From contig OZ240210.1 of the NCBI GenBank assembly GCA_965197495.1, positions 2,294,001 through 2,358,000 on the forward strand: DNA of 64,000 nt. The letters run 5' to 3'. The position numbers and the translations under genes were made by a program. This DNA comes from SMYC01 sp965197495 (GTDB lineage: Bacteria; Acidobacteriota; Vicinamibacteria; Marinacidobacterales; SMYC01). Under the pieces are notes generated by a model. That model was not told the origin of the DNA. It saw only the letters and a list, made by a program, of their open reading frames with translations, and ran no database searches. Numbering within the stretch: the stretch's first letter is position 1; the number at the start of each line of letters is the position of its first letter. Shown piece by piece: positions 39,910 to 49,500 of the stretch.

Positions 39910-42900
39910 GGTTTGCTAGCGCCGCATGTTAGCTTGAAACCAGTCACCTTGTAGATGAGACGCCCGTCGACTGAAAGCGTGCCGGAGGCCTCGACAGTGT
40001 GTTTAGCATCATCCATGTCAGCGATGTCATCGATGGCAGTAACCACAGCATCGACGACGACGCGGCTGTCGGTGGGAAGGACTTGACCGCGGTAGAGCCA
40101 GCTATGCTCGCATCCGGGCGTCATCGCCTCGAGACGGCCATCGGCCGGAGCTCCCCATCGCTCTACCGCAAAGACTTTCATGAGCTGGATGATAGATTCG
40201 AGTCCTAACGATCCCGGCCAGACCGGGTCTTGATAGAAGTGGGCCTTGAAGAACCAGGCTTCCGGGTTCACCGGCGTCGTCCCTCGTACGAAGCCGAGGC
40301 CATGCGGACCACCGTCGGGGACGAAGAGCTCCACGTCGGTCACCATCTGAAACTGTTCATCGGGAAGGGGCGACTCGAGGGGTATCGAAAAGGCCCGCGC
40401 TCGGCGACGCTCGTCCTCGGTGGGGGTGTACGGGTCGGCGTCGCGGATGCCGATCTGGTTGATCAAGGCCTCTTTGGAGAAGAAGCCGAAATAGGTGTCG
40501 CCGGTGTAGACCGGTCCCCGGGCCGATCGGATCTCGAAGTCGTAGTTCTGCACGATCATGCCCGCCGACTGGGACACACTGGTGATCTTCACCGTAGTGC
40601 TCAGCACACCAGTGTTGCGGGTGACCGGAACATGCTGTACGCCCTGGCCTCCAAGGTTACGGAACGAAAGATCGATGTCGCTGGTCAAGGCGGAGCCTAG
40701 ATAGGCTGCCAGCCAACCGCAGGGCTGAAGGCCCACTTCGAGCAGCACGGCGAAAGGCATCGTGTTTTGGTTGTCCGCGTCGAAGTACCAGCCGTCTCGG
40801 GGGACGTCGTACTGTGCCTCGATGACACCGCCGGCCTCGAGCTTGAACGGCTGAGCGTCGATCTCGGTGATGCGGTCGAGGAACTGATAGGGCGGGCCGG
40901 GCAAACGCGCGATGATCCGTTCCCGGTCAAACACCTCGTAGGCTTCACCGAAAGCCTCTGACGGTTTGCCGATCGCAAAGGCGGTGATGCGATCCGTATC
41001 GAAGATGGCCGGTTTCCGGTCATTTCGGGCCGATGAAGTCCATGTTCTCTCGAGAGCCTCTCGGTCGACGCCGTCGAGCTGGAGAGACATGTTCGTGATC
41101 TCCACGATGGCTTTTCCGTCGGCGACCATGAGGGCGTCCACGATGACGTAGGGCTTCGGCTCGTATCCGATCTCCTTCAAAGAGATTTCGTATTGCACTT
41201 TCTCGGTGGACCGAATCACCTGGCCGCGGCATTTCAGGCTGCTGGCAATGCCGGGCACGGGCTGATAAGCCACGCGATCCTGGGAAACCACCCACCCCAT
41301 GCGGAGCAGGAAGACACGCAGAGTGTGGAGACAGCACTCGTACATGAGCGTGCCGGGCATGACCATGTCGTCGGGGAAATGACAGGTCAGAAACCAGTCG
41401 TCCGGGTGGATGTCCGCCTCGGCTTTGATGATCCCCAGCCCGAACCTTCCGCCCTGGGGATCGAGATGAAGCACTCGATCCAGAAGCTTCATGGTGCCGC
41501 CGGGAATGGTGGCGGGATTTTTTACGGGCAGGTTAGAGAAGGTCTCACCGAAGCAGGCCGCGAGATCACCGCTGCGTAGGGCCTCGATGGCGTCGTCGTC
41601 GTAGGATTCGACCGCCATCCCACAAAGCTGACGCCAGTCGTCTGGCCGCAGGCCGGGCTCGGGTCTCAGGTCCATCTGCGTGTGAACGATGCCCTGGCCG
41701 GCGGCGAGCTCCTCGCTGTTGAAGAACCCGGCGCATCCTTTCGCCATGCTCAGCAGAGGCGCTCCATTCACCGTGGCCTCGAAGTTGAAGCGGAACAAAT
41801 GGGTGTCGCCTTGTCTGAAGAACTCGTCGATGGCGATGTCGTAGCGAATGCTCTCGCCAGCTCGGGGAAGACTTCGATGGAAGGTCACCTCGGCATCCAA
41901 GAGACGGTAAACGGCGAGGCCCTTGGTGACGAAGTCGATGCCCAAGTAGGCCGACAGAAAAAGATCCGCCTGGCCGGCTTCAACCGCGATACATGTGGGG
42001 ATCCGGCCGCCATCGAGATACCACGCCCCAGGATGAATGTCATGCTCGGTAACCACCCGACCACGGCTCATGGATCTCGGCTCGCCGTGGATTTCCATGA
42101 CGCGATCGACGAGCATCAGCGGCTCGTCGGGAAGACGCACCCGGGTAGGATAGCTGTCCACCGCCGCAAACTCCGCGCCAAGGACCGTGGCAATGGAGCC
42201 GATGGCGAACCGCAGGCAGGCCTCCCTGTCTAGGATCACTGAAGGTGTGGTCGCCACTGGGCCGTTGCCCATCATCTCGAGCAAGCGATTCTGAAAGAAG
42301 AGGTTCTTTGCGATATCGACCTGCAGGGCTTCGCTCACCCGCAAAAAAGTACCATGGGCCTCGCCGGCACGAAGCACCGATTGGTGCAGCCCCTGAATAA
42401 CACCGGACAGCGGTATGCCTGGTGTCGCCGCTAAGGAGGTCGAGGTCGAGGTAACGCTTTGCTGGCTCACACGAACAGGTGCCTTGAACGGCCGGCCTCC
42501 TACGGTGACGTGCAGCGAGGGACGGCTCGTCTTCATTAAATCCTGTGAGGCGGAACTGGTAGAAGCCAGGTGGGCTTTGTGTAGGGGTGCGAGATCTACG
42601 GGGACTCTTTCGGCGATGAGAGTGGCAAGGCCTCGGACGAGGGACTGGATCTCGCCCTGCCCTTGGACGTTCACCGAGACCGCGCAGTGAGGCTGGTCCT
42701 GGAGAATTTTATCGATCATCCGGCTGGTGGAAGAACCAGGCCCCATCTCCACGAATATCCTTACACCATCGGCGTAGGCCTTCTCCACCACAGCAGAAAA
42801 ATCGAATCCGTGAAGGGCCTGGCTCGTGATGGACTCCGCCGCCGTCTCCCGGGTGACCTCGTGAACGCCTCCCCCGGCCACCGAGTAGATGCGCACGCCA

Positions 42901-45900
42901 TCGGGAGGGGTCGTTTCGAAGAGATGCAAGTCGTGATAAGCCTTCCGGACTTCGCCGGCCACCTCGCAGTGAACGGTGGCAACGCCGTTCACGGGAACGA
43001 GCGTCGCTCCCAAGGACGAGGTAAAGCTTGTCACGGCGGATCGCTCGCCGCCGATGACACATTCATCGGAGGTGTTGATGATCAACAGGTAAACGTGCTC
43101 GTGGTTCTTGAGGGCGGTCCTCACGGTTGCGGCCGGACGGTCCACCACGCCGACCAGCCAGTCCACCGGCGTTGTGTCCGTCAGCCCCCATGAGCGCCGG
43201 GCGGTATCGCAGGCACCGGCCAGGTCGCTGACGAAAAGGGGCGACGCTTCCATTCGCGCCAGCATGTCGTCTCGCTGTTTCCAGGTCCGTGTGGAGAACA
43301 ACGCGGCCGCTTCACCAAGGCTGTACCCGACGACGGCGTCGGGGCGCACACCAAGAATTTCCATTACGTCGGTGGCCACGGTTCCGAAGGTGACCTGGCC
43401 GAAGATGAGAGCGCGCTGGCAAGCGTCGACACCTTCAAGAGGCGCAGCCCCCCAAAACCAATCAGGCACCATCTGCCGCTTCAAATAAAGGTTCTCGCTG
43501 TCGTGACGATGGAGGATCTCGGGAAAATTGAGGGCGAGCTCACGCCCCATGCCGTGGTAGTGATTACCCGATCCTGGGTAAACGAAAGCAACGCTTCCCG
43601 AACGCGCCAAGGGTTTCTTGCTCTGAAACACGCACGTCTCGTCGACACGCGAAAGCAGTGGGCCGACGTCGGACCCGCGTTCGGTGACCACAGCCAGGCC
43701 GAGCTTTTTGGAAGGCTGCAACGGGTTTTCGTGATGCCAGCGCGCCGCCAGTCCTCGGGCGTCATGGATAGGGGGCTGTGACGCCAGCCAGTCCGTGAGT
43801 CTGCGGCTCTCGGCGGCGAGCCCCGCTTCGTCATCCGCCTCGATGGCAAAGAGGGCCTCCCCTTTTGCCCCGGTGCTGCCTACAGGCTCGTGATATTTTT
43901 CCGACTCGTATTCCTCCAGCACCACGTGACAGCAGTTGCCGTCCACACTCATGCCGCTGACCCCAGCGCGGCGCGGCCCGTCGGCTCGGTTTCTCAACCA
44001 GTGCCGGGCGGGACCGGGAAGGATGCGGTTGTAGAGAGCGAGAGCCGTCTTCGCTAACGATGCCATCCCAGACGCGGCGCCCGCGTGGCCGATAGCTTCC
44101 TTGACGCTTCCCGTGGCCGGGCGCTCCGAAAGAGCTGCGAAATGATTGTTGAGGGCGGATTTTTCGGCGCTGTCTTCACAGGGAATGCCGCTGCCATGGG
44201 TCTCGATGTAGCTCACCGTGGACGGGTCGATTCCCGACTCTTCGTACGCGCGATTGAGCGCCGACTCATAGGCACGAACAGTAGGCACGGTCGTCTCGAC
44301 GCCACCACCGGTGGCGCTACCCATCCCTTTGATCACGGCATAGATCCGATTACCGTCGGCCTCGGCGTCTTTGAGACGCTTGAGTATGAAGGCCGCCGCG
44401 CCTTCACCGAGCAACGGTGCTCCACGCTGCCCATCGGGCCGGGCGTTGTGGGCCGCGAGAACGGCTCGCACGTCACCGGCCAAATCGACAGCACCCACCA
44501 GGGCTTGATCGACGCTTCCGGTCGTGAGCGCCCGCACAGCCGCTTCCAAGGCCTTGAAGCCCGAGGTCTCCTCGCTGGACAGGGTGAAGCTCGAACCGCC
44601 GATCCGAAACTCCCTTGCCAGCCGGCTCGCAACGATGCCGCCCAGCGCACCCATGGTCCTGTTGGCGGTCAGAGGCGGGCCAGCGGCTTCGGCAAGAGCG
44701 TCTGACGCCGACTCCTCGGAAGCCAGCACCGACCAGCGGAAGTTGAAGTTCGTCGTGCTGAGATCCAGCCCGATGCCGACAAAAACCCCAGTGGAGAGCT
44801 TCTCTTCGGTGCCCAGACCCGCATCGTCCATGGCGCCCTTGGCGACGGTGAGCATCAACGACTGCTGGGGCAGCATGTCCTCGAGCTCCACCGGGGGGAT
44901 TCTGAACCGGTCCAACGGGAGTGAGAGCTCGCCGATGAAATGACCCTTGAAGTCCGTCGCCTGGCCTCCGCTGTTCTTGAACCAAGAAGACTCTTGAACG
45001 CCCCACCACAAACTGTTTTCCTGCGGATCCCGACGTTCGTCGCCCAGCACTTGGCTCGAGAAAGTCTCCAGTGATTCGAGCGATCCGAAGTGAGCGTCCA
45101 TGCCGACAATCGCCACCGGCGAGTCCTCTCGCTCCACCGGCGTTTCCGCATGACCCCTGTCCAGGATGTCTCCGGTCCCTGTCCATTCTTCCACGAGCAC
45201 GTGGGCGTTGATGCCGCCAAAGCCGAAAGCGCTCACTGCGGCGCGGCGCGGAGTGGACGTATCCCGGGTCTCCCAGGATTCTGCCTCGGCGAGCACCCTG
45301 AACGGGCTCGCTTCGAGATCCATATTCGATCCGGCTCGGAAGAAGTTGGCTGTTGGCGGGAGGGTCCGCGCTGTCATGGCCAGGAGAACTTTGATGAATC
45401 CCGCGGCGCCGGCGCCGGTGAGCAGATGTCCAACGTTTCCCTTCACGCCTCCGATAACACATTGACGTGACGGCCTGCCGTGGATGCCGCTCCCGGCCCA
45501 GAGCTGTTTCAAGCTCTCGAACTCAATGGCGTCGCCGACGGGTGTGCCCGTGGCGTGGCACTCGATGAGGTCCACGTCCTGCGGTGTCCAGCCCGACTGC
45601 TCATAGGCTGGCCGCATGGCCCTGAGCTGCCCCTCGGTGCTGGGCGCCAGAAGCTTGCCTTCCACGTCGTTGGAAAGACCAATGCCTGTGATGACACCGT
45701 GAATCTGGTCTCCGTCCTTCAGCGCGTCGTTCAGTCGCTTGAGCACCAACATGCCGGCGCCCTCTCCCACCACCAGACCGTCAGCCTTGCGATCGAACGG
45801 TGAGCAGCGGCCGGAAGGAGAAAGCGCCCGCAGCTGGGAGAAGCCCATCTGGGTGTAGAGACAGTCGGTACGGGACAGTCCCCCGGCGACCATGGCGTCC

Positions 45901-46553
45901 GAGCGTCCCGAGTTGAGCTCATCGGAAGCGAGCTTCAGAGCGTAAAGGGATGAAGCGCACGCGGCGTCCAGGGTGTAGCTTCCGCCACCGAGTCGGAGGG
46001 CCTTGGCCATCACGCCCGCTGGGAGACCGGTGACATAGCGATTGAGAGGATGGGCTCGCCCCGGGGCTCGCCCGGGACCTTGCCCCGGGGCCAGCCCGGA
46101 CGAGGTCCGGCTGCCGGTGGCCTCGTCAAAGGTCTGGCCGAGGATCTCCCGTGCAATCTTCGAAGAACTGTCGGTGGGCAGAGCGATGTTCCCGATAATC
46201 ACCCCCACGCGCGCGCGGGACGCCTCACTCAGGCCTGCGTCTTCGACGGCCTGCCTCCCGGCGTGGAGTGCCAGGTGAAAGAGGGGATCGAGGACGGCGA
46301 CGACATCCGGATCAAGATCCAGATTGCGCATGTCCAGATGGAAGTCCTCTATGAAACAACCTCTAGTGGAGTACACCTTGTCCGCTGCGCCGATTTCCGG
46401 GTCATGGGCCCGAGCGGGATGAAGGACCCAGCGATGGGGGGGCACTTCTCGTGAAGCATCCACGCCGGCGGAGATGTTGGCCCAGAAGTGATCGAGGTCC
46501 GGAGCCCCTGGGAAAATCCCGCCCATACCAACAACGGCGATGGGGGACTTCAT
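39906..46553 (-). CDS. PfaB/PfaC-like PUFA megasynthase: KS-CLF-AT-DH-DH
   Basis: 2,215 residues. Ketosynthase at 1-460 with Cys199 (DAACASS), His333 (ECHATG) and His375 (NVGHLLTG). A ketosynthase-like chain-length factor at 475-885 has Glu662 in place of the cysteine. An acyltransferase at about 985-1300 carries GYSLGE (Ser1078) and HCEV. Four FabA-like hot-dog folds follow. Folds 2 and 4 carry the catalytic histidine (TCHFPDDMVMPG, His1725; AHFYQDPVWPG, His2105); folds 1 and 3 lack it but keep an acidic residue, so they pair into two dehydratases. This corresponds to PfaB plus PfaC in one chain, as in myxobacterial Pfa3, but ends without an acyltransferase for glycerol phosphate. The start is ATG 46553, 10 bases after the preceding gene. 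Confidence 0.92.
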   Translation of the reverse strand: MKSPIAVVGMGGIFPGAPDLDHFWANISAGVDASREVPPHRWVLHPARAHDPEIGAADKVYSTRGCFIEDFHLDMRNLDLDPDVVAVLDPLFHLALHAGRQAVEDAGLSEASRARVGVIIGNIALPTDSSSKIAREILGQTFDEATGSRTSSGLAPGQGPGRAPGRAHPLNRYVTGLPAGVMAKALRLGGGSYTLDAACASSLYALKLASDELNSGRSDAMVAGGLSRTDCLYTQMGFSQLRALSPSGRCSPFDRKADGLVVGEGAGMLVLKRLNDALKDGDQIHGVITGIGLSNDVEGKLLAPSTEGQLRAMRPAYEQSGWTPQDVDLIECHATGTPVGDAIEFESLKQLWAGSGIHGRPSRQCVIGGVKGNVGHLLTGAGAAGFIKVLLAMTARTLPPTANFFRAGSNMDLEASPFRVLAEAESWETRDTSTPRRAAVSAFGFGGINAHVLVEEWTGTGDILDRGHAETPVEREDSPVAIVGMDAHFGSLESLETFSSQVLGDERRDPQENSLWWGVQESSWFKNSGGQATDFKGHFIGELSLPLDRFRIPPVELEDMLPQQSLMLTVAKGAMDDAGLGTEEKLSTGVFVGIGLDLSTTNFNFRWSVLASEESASDALAEAAGPPLTANRTMGALGGIVASRLAREFRIGGSSFTLSSEETSGFKALEAAVRALTTGSVDQALVGAVDLAGDVRAVLAAHNARPDGQRGAPLLGEGAAAFILKRLKDAEADGNRIYAVIKGMGSATGGGVETTVPTVRAYESALNRAYEESGIDPSTVSYIETHGSGIPCEDSAEKSALNNHFAALSERPATGSVKEAIGHAGAASGMASLAKTALALYNRILPGPARHWLRNRADGPRRAGVSGMSVDGNCCHVVLEEYESEKYHEPVGSTGAKGEALFAIEADDEAGLAAESRRLTDWLASQPPIHDARGLAARWHHENPLQPSKKLGLAVVTERGSDVGPLLSRVDETCVFQSKKPLARSGSVAFVYPGSGNHYHGMGRELALNFPEILHRHDSENLYLKRQMVPDWFWGAAPLEGVDACQRALIFGQVTFGTVATDVMEILGVRPDAVVGYSLGEAAALFSTRTWKQRDDMLARMEASPLFVSDLAGACDTARRSWGLTDTTPVDWLVGVVDRPAATVRTALKNHEHVYLLIINTSDECVIGGERSAVTSFTSSLGATLVPVNGVATVHCEVAGEVRKAYHDLHLFETTPPDGVRIYSVAGGGVHEVTRETAAESITSQALHGFDFSAVVEKAYADGVRIFVEMGPGSSTSRMIDKILQDQPHCAVSVNVQGQGEIQSLVRGLATLIAERVPVDLAPLHKAHLASTSSASQDLMKTSRPSLHVTVGGRPFKAPVRVSQQSVTSTSTSLAATPGIPLSGVIQGLHQSVLRAGEAHGTFLRVSEALQVDIAKNLFFQNRLLEMMGNGPVATTPSVILDREACLRFAIGSIATVLGAEFAAVDSYPTRVRLPDEPLMLVDRVMEIHGEPRSMSRGRVVTEHDIHPGAWYLDGGRIPTCIAVEAGQADLFLSAYLGIDFVTKGLAVYRLLDAEVTFHRSLPRAGESIRYDIAIDEFFRQGDTHLFRFNFEATVNGAPLLSMAKGCAGFFNSEELAAGQGIVHTQMDLRPEPGLRPDDWRQLCGMAVESYDDDAIEALRSGDLAACFGETFSNLPVKNPATIPGGTMKLLDRVLHLDPQGGRFGLGIIKAEADIHPDDWFLTCHFPDDMVMPGTLMYECCLHTLRVFLLRMGWVVSQDRVAYQPVPGIASSLKCRGQVIRSTEKVQYEISLKEIGYEPKPYVIVDALMVADGKAIVEITNMSLQLDGVDREALERTWTSSARNDRKPAIFDTDRITAFAIGKPSEAFGEAYEVFDRERIIARLPGPPYQFLDRITEIDAQPFKLEAGGVIEAQYDVPRDGWYFDADNQNTMPFAVLLEVGLQPCGWLAAYLGSALTSDIDLSFRNLGGQGVQHVPVTRNTGVLSTTVKITSVSQSAGMIVQNYDFEIRSARGPVYTGDTYFGFFSKEALINQIGIRDADPYTPTEDERRRARAFSIPLESPLPDEQFQMVTDVELFVPDGGPHGLGFVRGTTPVNPEAWFFKAHFYQDPVWPGSLGLESIIQLMKVFAVERWGAPADGRLEAMTPGCEHSWLYRGQVLPTDSRVVVDAVVTAIDDIADMDDAKHTVEASGTLSVDGRLIYKVTGFKLTCGASKP
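46054..46103 (-). repeat. GC-rich palindromic repeat inside the second megasynthase KS
   Basis: The coding strand contains CCCCGGGGCAAGGTCCCGGG followed by CGAGCCCCGGGG, read as LAPGQGPGRAPGRA. It lies between the N-terminal half and the active-site strand of the first ketosynthase. The core also occurs in the 24-bp tandem repeats at 49612-49692, but in another reading frame. It is in frame and adds about 15 residues that KS domains normally lack. Confidence 0.7.
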
Positions 46554-46563
46554 TGGGAGGAAG

Positions 46564-49500
46564 TTAGACCGGCAGACGATTGCGGGTGAACGCCTCGCTG
46601 AGGGACGTATCCAAGACGCATTCGTAGTCCTCGAGACGGGCCACCAGACCGCCCTCGCTGTCGAGGAATTCGATGTCGGCCCGGGCCAACCTGTTTCCGT
46701 TCTCGCGGATCTTTATCACAACAGAGACACCGTCCGCGGGAAATGAGTTTCTGAACTGACGATAGCGCCCCGCAAAAGAGGGCAAGGAGGCGGTGCCGTG
46801 AATCTCCTGGCTCCAGACAATCATCAGTTGGAAGGCCACGTCCAGCGCCAGGGGATCCGCGAGCCACGCGCTTCTGAGCGGCTCGACTATCCAACGGGGG
46901 GGAGGCGCCGTTGGGCCGATGCGGGCGATGATGGCATCTGCAGAGAGACCTTCCACCTTTTGGATACCCTGCAGAGCGGGCCCGTGAAAGAGAAGGTCGC
47001 GATAGATCTCGTCGCTGGGCCGGTGGTACGGACGGGTGTTGGTGTTCAGCAGGGCGCCGGAAGCCTTGGGCAGCGTGGACGCCAGGTGAATCGTCGTCCG
47101 GGCATGGTGGTGCACCTTGCCGTCGGCGCCGGTGCTACGAATCTCCACGGGAACGCTAAGGATGCCGCGGCCGTTTTCCTTAGTGGCCTTGCCGGTGAGG
47201 ACCTGGGTGGTGCGGGTTTCGCCGGCATCCAGGGTCAGCCCCTTGAGCACTCTGAGGTCGTCGAATCCATGGAAGCGGAGCCCCGGATTCTTGTGCACAG
47301 CGGCATGGGCCAACCACTCCACCATGAGAGCCATGGGAACGACGGCGCGGCCATTCAATACGTGATCCTTCAGCATCGGCACTTGCTCGACACCGATGTC
47401 TCTCTCGAAGGCCACACTCAAGTCCCCATTCCAGGACGCGCTTTGCTCCGCTACATCCATCTTGGCCACCCTGTCCATTTTGTCTGGCTTGTCTGGCCGC
47501 GCGAGCATCACGACCTCCACGGCGTCCCGGCTACCATGCCGAATTTCGTCGACGAGGGCTCGGCTTCCTTCTTTAAGATCGATGAGCCCCACACCTTCGC
47601 CGCGGAACACCTTCGTCAGGCTGGGAGTTACCATCCCGCCGTCCCAAGGGCCCCAACCAACGGAAACCACGCGGGCGGCAGGAATCTTCGCGGCGAGCTG
47701 CCAGGCAGCCTTGTTGAGCACCTCGTTCGCCACGGCATAGTCCACTTGGCCTTTGCGACCAAAGCGAGCCGTGGACGACGAGAAGAAAACCACGACCTTG
47801 AGGGCGTCGACCTCCACTGCGTCCACGAGGGCTGCCATGCCAGCGACCTTGGTCCCGAAGACCCGGGAAAACTGCTCCGCCGTCTTGTCCTCAATGAGCT
47901 GATCCGCGAGCACGCCGGCTCCATGTACTAGACCGGTGATGGGTCCGAGCTTCGCGCGAACGTCAGCAAGGATGCTCTGCACCGCCGCACCGTTGCGGAC
48001 ATCCACCGCGTGGTACTCGACGTGTACCGCCCTTGCCAAATCATTTAGAGTCTGTCGAATCTCGCGATTCGCCATGAGCCGTGCGTACTCCTCCCCGAAA
48101 TACTTGGGAGAGGCGCCGTTAACGGCCCGGGCTACGATCTCTTTCTTGATGTCCGCTTCGGCGCTCTGGCCTTGAAGCCAATCGGGCTCGTCGGTGGGCT
48201 CTGGACTCCTCCCAAGAAGCACGAGCTTTGATCCAAAAGTCTGTGCCAGCTCCCGCGCGACCGCCGCCGTCACACCTCTGGCTCCGCCTGACAAGACAAT
48301 AACGTCGTCCTTGCCGAGCTCGAGGGATGCATCGTCAGAAATGATCGCGCTAGGTGAGAGCTCCAGTGTGACCCGGCCCGTGGCGTTGAGACCCACCTCG
48401 AGCGGCCCTTCGCAAAAGATCTCATCCACGACGGCGTCAACGTCGACGTCATCGAGTGCCGTCGTCACATCCATGGCCTTGCAGTGCACCTCGGGCCACT
48501 CGAGGCTGGCGGTCTTGGCGAGACCGGCCAGTCCGCCGCTCGCAGGCTGTGTCTCTGGGCCCATGCCCTTTAAACCAAAGAAGCCCTCGAGACGAGACAC
48601 CGTTACGAAGACTGAACCTTCGCCGCGGCCGCTCCGGCGTAGCGCAGGGGCCGCTCGGCTCAGGAGCGTCAGGGATTGGGCAAGGAACGCGTCGCTGTCA
48701 GGATTCACAGGGCCGACCACAACGAGGCTGGCTAGCTCCGATGGTGGTTCCAGAGATGCGGCGTCTTCCAGGGCGACAAGACGGGGCTTATGACCCAGCG
48801 CCTCTAAGCGATCGGCTATTTGCGCCGAGAGGCCGGAGTCGTCGCGAGAAATCCACACGACGCCGTCAGAGGCCAGGGAGATCTTCTTGCGGTCCGCCGT
48901 CTCGTCCAGGGCTGTGACAACGAGCACGCTTCTTTGCGGCGCCTGGGCTCGAGACCGACCAGCCCGCATGAGCTCGTCCACGTCTGGAATCGATGAAGGC
49001 GTGACGTAGGCCTTCGTGGCGTCCGCCAGCGTGTCCACCACATTGCGCAAGGTCCGCCAGGAGTTGATGGTGCCGTGGGAGATCTCGGGCATTAATGGTG
49101 TCTTGTCCCTGAGTAGCGAGAAGATCTCTGCACGCTTGACCTGATCGATGCCCAGGTCTGAAGTGAGATCCATGTTCAAGTTGAGAGCATCCACCGGAAA
49201 TCCCGTCTTGGCCGAAACCACCTCCAAAACACTCGAGCCGATCTCATGGTCAACGGTGGAAATCGACGCCGGCGTCCGGCCGTTCTTCTTCACGTCAGAA
49301 GCTATCTTCGCTGCTTCAACGGCGATCGGCGATGGAGCGTCCGAATCATCGTCGGTGAGGAAGGCCACGACCTGTCGAAGAGTGCGGAGAGTGCCGAGGT
49401 GCTCGGGGCCTACGGGTGGCGCCTCGGGAATGCGTTGCTGCAACGTCGAGAGAATTTCCACGCGCTTGATGGAGTCGATGCCCAGGTCCGAGTCCATTTC

